Part shown: positions 60,621-64,000 of the stretch, in pieces
Layout of the letters: each line of letters begins with the position of its first letter
How positions within the stretch are numbered: position 1 is the first letter of the stretch
Assembly (NCBI GenBank): GCA_033961575.1
Contig: CM066740.1
Span: 18,513,501-18,577,500, forward strand
DNA length: 64,000 nt
Direction of reading: 5' to 3'
From: Aselliscus stoliczkanus
Taxonomy: Eukaryota; Chordata; Mammalia; Chiroptera; Hipposideridae
The notes under the pieces: model-generated
The model's database searches: none
Told to the model about the DNA's origin: nothing
The model's input: the letters and a program-made list of their open reading frames with translations, nothing else
Made by a program: the position numbers and the translations under genes

Positions 60621-60989
60621 CATCCTCTGCCATGTTCCTCACCTCCATTCCTTGCCTTCTCTTCCCCCTTCAGCTCCCACAGTCCTCAGAGCCCTTACCT
60701 CTTTGTGGAGCTGAGCCCTGGTCGGGATCCTCCCTTCCTCTGAAACGGCCATTCCCTCCCTCTGAGCGTGGTCAGGCAGTGAGGGAGGGTGGAGCTTGTG
60801 GGATCCACCCTGAGGGGCGTTCTGAGCAGGGCTGAGCGCACGGCCTCGCGTGCAGGAGGCATTAGGAAACAGCAGCTGCTCTCGCTGCTCTGACGGCTGC
60901 TACTTCTATGTTGGCAGAAGCCTGCCCTTCCCGCGCCACCCGCAGGCTGACCCCAGCATGCCTTCGATGGCCCACGACAATATGCTTTT

Positions 60990-61110
60990 CATACAGACTG
61001 CACTTAATTCATGGACTTCCCACTTTACAGGTGATGAAATTGAAGCTCGGGGAGGTGACCTAACTCACCCAAGGCCCCACATCTGAGAAGTAGCAGAGCT
61101 GAAATGTTCC
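60990..61110 (-). mobile_element. MIR fragment
   Basis: CACTTTACAGGTGATGAAAT then GAGGTGACCTAACTCACCCA is antisense MIR core. Confidence 0.75.
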
Positions 61111-61560
61111 AAATCTAGGAGCACCCCTCCTCATCCTCTTAACTCCCACAGCTCTCTTTGCTGCTTCCTATGCTGCAGGAGCAGGAACTGGACTGATTCC
61201 CTCCTCATACCCTGCCCTGCCTTGTGTGTGCACCGGTCCATGCTGATCATTGGCCTGCGTGCTCACTGTTCCATTTTCTTAGTCTACCCCAGTGCAAATG
61301 CTGCTTCTTCCAGGAAGTCTGACTGGATTTTCTTTCTTTCTGTGCACCATCATGCTTGTCCCCCCTTATAACGCCGATCCTCACCGTGGTTACTTGTGGC
61401 CCTGTCCAACTCCCCCCACTAAGTGATAAGCTCCTTGCTTGAATGGCGCTCTGCAGCTTCCCTGGCTCGGGCTGGTTACTTATGTCATCCCTTTCCCCTT
61501 GTTTCATGCGTCCAGCATTCACTGTGAATGAGCACCCATGGGGTGGGATTCAAGTGGGAG
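61100..61560 (+). mobile_element. L2 relic
   Basis: CTTCCAGGAAGTCTGACTGG and AAGTGATAAGCTCCTTGCTT fit the L2 3' region. No ORF. Confidence 0.6.
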
Positions 61561-62356
61561 GCTTGTCTGCCCTTGTTCAGCCCACCTTCACTTTCCAGTC
61601 TGTTGCTTCCTGTCACGTGGGCGTCACAATAAAAAAGGCACCCACTCTGGTAGCTCCTCTTCTGGTCTGTTAATGTGCTTACATCCTTGATTACGGTGAG
61701 CAAGGCTTGTAACGTAATGCCTAGTATTGATTTTAAAAGGGTAGCAACCAGATGCCAGAGAGCAAAGAGCTGTGTGCAGGCTGTAACCAAGACTGCAGCG
61801 AGGCCCTGTGGAGTGGATATTTATATAGACCCACATTAGAAACATTTTTTACACCCTACGGAATAAGGAGAAGAAAAGCAGAGGCCTTGATTTCGGACTG
61901 TAGCCGAGTTGTGTTTCTCGATCAGAACTAGCCACCAAAGATACCCATTTCTCCCAGGTTGACCAAGTGCCCTGTGAGGCCACCTCAAAGGAGAGAAAGA
62001 GCTAGAAGACTGGAAGGTTGGAACTTGCTGCTCCAAGGCGTGATCTAGGCAGGGACTTGACGGATAGGATGAAATTCCCACACAAACCCCGTTGCCCTAA
62101 ACCGGCCTGTCAGGGCCCGCTCAGCGCTCTGTGAACCAGATGCTTCCTGCTCTTGGAGGTAGCCGTTCATGGTGGGTTTCCTTGGGAGCCAGCTATGCTC
62201 CGTTTTCCCCGAATCATAAACACTGGCTGCCGCTGCCCCACGCCGGTCCATTTTAACCGTCTGAGAGAAGGTGCACTGACTTGCACACCGCACGTGTATC
62301 CATGCTGACTTTGGTATCCCTTAAACACAATTTGAATTTCACTTTAAAGAAACTTC

Positions 62357-62395
<39 letters not shown>

Positions 62396-63412
62396 CTAAG
62401 CAGCTGCACCACAGCTATCAACAAAGGAACAAAGGAATTTAGCTCTGAGCACCCTTACTCTAATTACCCATAATAATTCATAGGAGACATTTTTGAGCTT
62501 AAAAAAATGCTGGATACATAGGCGGTTCTTTCTCTATCCCCCTGTAAGTTTTCCCACTGTCTGTTATATCTGTTTTTCTCCAGACATTAGCGGAGCTCAA
62601 AGAAATACATAATTAGAGTCAGGGAAAGGCATGGGTGGGGGGAGATAAAGATTCTCCAATCAAATGTGGTGTCATGAGGGGGTCACTGCTACATCGGGGG
62701 TGGGAGGGAGAGACGTCAGAGGCAACTGGGGACATGGGCTGCCGCCCTGGCTGCCAGCTTGGAGGAGGCTGTTTGTGGGTCTCTCTTCTTAAGTGCCATT
62801 CTTTCTTTTCCCTCTCTCTTCTTTCAAGCATGCCATTTAGAGAGCCCAGTTTCTTTTTTTGTTGTTAGTTCAAAGGAAAGACAGTGTCATTATTGGGAAA
62901 TGTCTTTAAGAGTCAGTCATGTAACGTCTTCCCTTCCGCTCACTGCTGCGTCTCATCATGGTTGCTGGCCTCTCACCAGCTGGGAACTCCTGGGGGGCAT
63001 GGAAGGCTGGAGCTTTGCATCAGTCCTCAGAGGCCGTTGGGAAAGGCCCATCGGCAGTCACCTCAGCAGTGGGCGAGGAGGGGGAGTGAAAGTCTCCTCC
63101 CAAACCTGCCATCTGTGAAAGGGAGGCATGCTCACCGACTTGGAGGTGATGTGCTTTCGGTGGCTGTTAGAAAGGAAAGCCACTGTGCGGGAGGGAGCCA
63201 CGTTTTTCCTCACACCTTCTTCCCACCTGGTTTTGGTTCTTTGGGAAAGCAGACATTTGTGTTGGCCAGTCCTGGCAGGAGAAACTGAATTCCGTCAGCT
63301 CTTCCTGGTCACAAAAGAAGCTGATTGAGGCTATGGATATTCTGAGGTTTTTGAAATCATTCAATTTATGGCTTTAAGTTTCTGGGAGCTGTAGAAGATA
63401 CGTGTGTATGCG
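61561..63412. other. Intron 2, mostly unassigned
   Basis: Unique-looking apart from (TG)n. Open frames at 62.6-63.3 kb have no recognisable similarity. Confidence 0.45.
62359..62393. repeat. (TG)n
   Basis: About 17 uninterrupted TG units in intron 2. Confidence 0.95.
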
Positions 63413-63655
63413 GGGTTATTGTGGTAAAATATATATAACATAAAATTGACCATTTTAATCACTTTTAAGGGACACGCTCCCGGTGTCTTTCAGCAGGACA
63501 CTAAGCATTAAGTACATCCCAGTGTTGTGCAGCTGTCACCATTATCCATTTGCAGGACGTTTCCATCCTCTCAGACAGAAACTCTGTACCCAGTAAACGG
63601 CAGGCCCCATTGCTCCCCAACCCCTGGTAACCACTATTTTTCTTTCTGTCTTTGT
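63413..63655 (-). mobile_element. Antisense L1 3'UTR fragment beside exon 3
   Basis: From TGTGGTAAAATATATATAAC to CTTTCTGTCTTTGTG. It aligns with the 50645-50956 fragment and stops about 25 bases before the exon 3 acceptor. Confidence 0.8.
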
Positions 63656-63682
63656 GGCACATGTGTGTTTTTAATTTAGCAG
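63640..63682 (+). promoter_or_regulatory. CDCA7L: Exon 3 acceptor: pyrimidine tract and NAGNAG
   Basis: The pyrimidine-rich run TTTTTCTTTCTGTCTTTGTG is followed after a short spacer by TTTTTAATTTAGCAG. The two AGs are at 63678-63679 and 63681-63682. The upstream pyrimidine run still aligns with the antisense L1 3'UTR that fills 63413-63655, so part of this splice signal appears to be repeat-derived. Confidence 0.7.
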
Positions 63683-63817
63683 GATGTGCGCTTCCATTCC
63701 AAATACCTCACGGAGGAGCTAAGAAGAATTTTTATAGAGGACACTGACTCAGAGATGGAAGATTTTGAGGGATTTACGCAGAGTGATCTGACTGTAAACA
63801 GTAACCCGGAAGTAAAG
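63680..63817 (+). CDS. CDCA7L: CDCA7L exon 3, second LEDGF-binding motif
   Basis: The exon reads DVRFHSKYLTEELRRIF onward and ends NPEVK before the donor GTAATA at 63818. The acceptor is TTTAGCAG, a NAGNAG tandem. Splicing after TAG starts the exon at 63680 and adds one CAG (Gln), giving GKQ-QDV. Splicing after CAG starts it at 63683 and gives GKQ-DV with 45 codons. Residues EMEDFEGF fit the second LEDGF/p75-binding motif of JPO2, followed by TQSDL. With exons 1 and 2 this gives 100 or 101 residues of a protein of about 450. The MYC-interaction and cysteine-rich C-terminal parts lie beyond the right edge. A second possible donor 7 nt upstream (GAA/GTAAAG) would break the frame unless exon 4 compensates. 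Confidence 0.93.
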
Positions 63818-64000
63818 GTAATAATTATTAGCACGAGGAAATGTGGGCCGTAATATTTTTAGTCCTGTTTCTGAATTGTGTTTTTACTTGTAAGAAGTCA
63901 CTTCACAAATGAAAAGATTTTACTGTGTCTGTCGTGATTATCTTATAAGCCAGTTAACAGAATATAAAAATTGCTATTCCAAGGCAAATCCTGGTTCACC

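Larger units (their letters stand above)
59391..63679 (+). other. CDCA7L: CDCA7L intron 2
   Basis: The intron starts GTATGG and ends TTTAG (or three bases later). It contains L2 relics (60.17-60.62 and 61.10-61.56 kb), a MIR piece, a (TG)n tract and an antisense L1 3'UTR fragment. I saw no further coding exon. Confidence 0.75.

Noticed and set aside
63818..64000. Further CDCA7L coding sequence after exon 3
   Set aside because: A donor is at 63818 and the remaining bases are AT-rich intron with stops. Exon 4 must lie beyond the window.

Overview
This window is mammalian nuclear DNA, not prokaryotic. It has split exons with GT-AG introns, one CpG-island promoter and dense interspersed repeats (tRNA-derived SINEs, L1, L2, MIR, MaLR LTRs, hAT, Tigger and mariner DNA transposons, ERV pieces). 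The commonest SINE begins GGGCCGGCCGAGTGG, carries tRNA-like A/B boxes and has a tail with AATAAA followed by TCTT. A second family has a VES-like head. Together with a mariner, these point to a bat, most likely of the horseshoe/leaf-nosed group (Rhin-1-like SINEs). The clade is inferred from remembered SINE families and was not searched.

The only host protein-coding gene I can support is the 5' end of CDCA7L (JPO2/R1), on the + strand. Exon 1 (start codon 29888, MELATRSQ) lies in a CpG island at about 29.14-30.35 kb. Intron 1 is 29.3 kb. Exon 2 is 59250-59390. Exon 3 ends at 63817 and starts at a NAGNAG tandem acceptor (63680 or 63683). About 100 residues are encoded here and the rest of the gene lies beyond the right edge. 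Exons 2 and 3 each encode one copy of the acidic E/D-x-E-x-F-x-G-F motif that JPO2 uses to bind the LEDGF/p75 integrase-binding domain.

Region 1-29.1 kb is intergenic and repeat-rich. It holds an L1 block with a nested L1 (2.2-5.0 kb), many SINEs, a MaLR LTR pair (14.1 and 20.1 kb) and the 3' half of a broken endogenous retrovirus (15.26-18.03 kb: integrase, env, 3' LTR). It also holds an L1 ORF2/3'UTR relic (20.8-22.9 kb), a 1159-bp solo LTR inside a SINE (25.19-26.35 kb), and an L2 3' end just before the CpG island.

Intron 1 (29.9-59.2 kb) contains about 16 SINE insertions, 12 of them antisense to the gene, and L1 fragments all antisense to it. It also has a deleted mariner split by a SINE, and a trimeric SINE. 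Intron 2 has L2 relics and an L1 3'UTR fragment running almost to the exon 3 acceptor.

I found no convincing undescribed protein system. The points most worth checking are the exon 3 acceptor (NAGNAG plus L1-derived pyrimidine tract), the layered insertion chronologies, the trimeric SINE and the internal 20-bp repeat of the long SINE.
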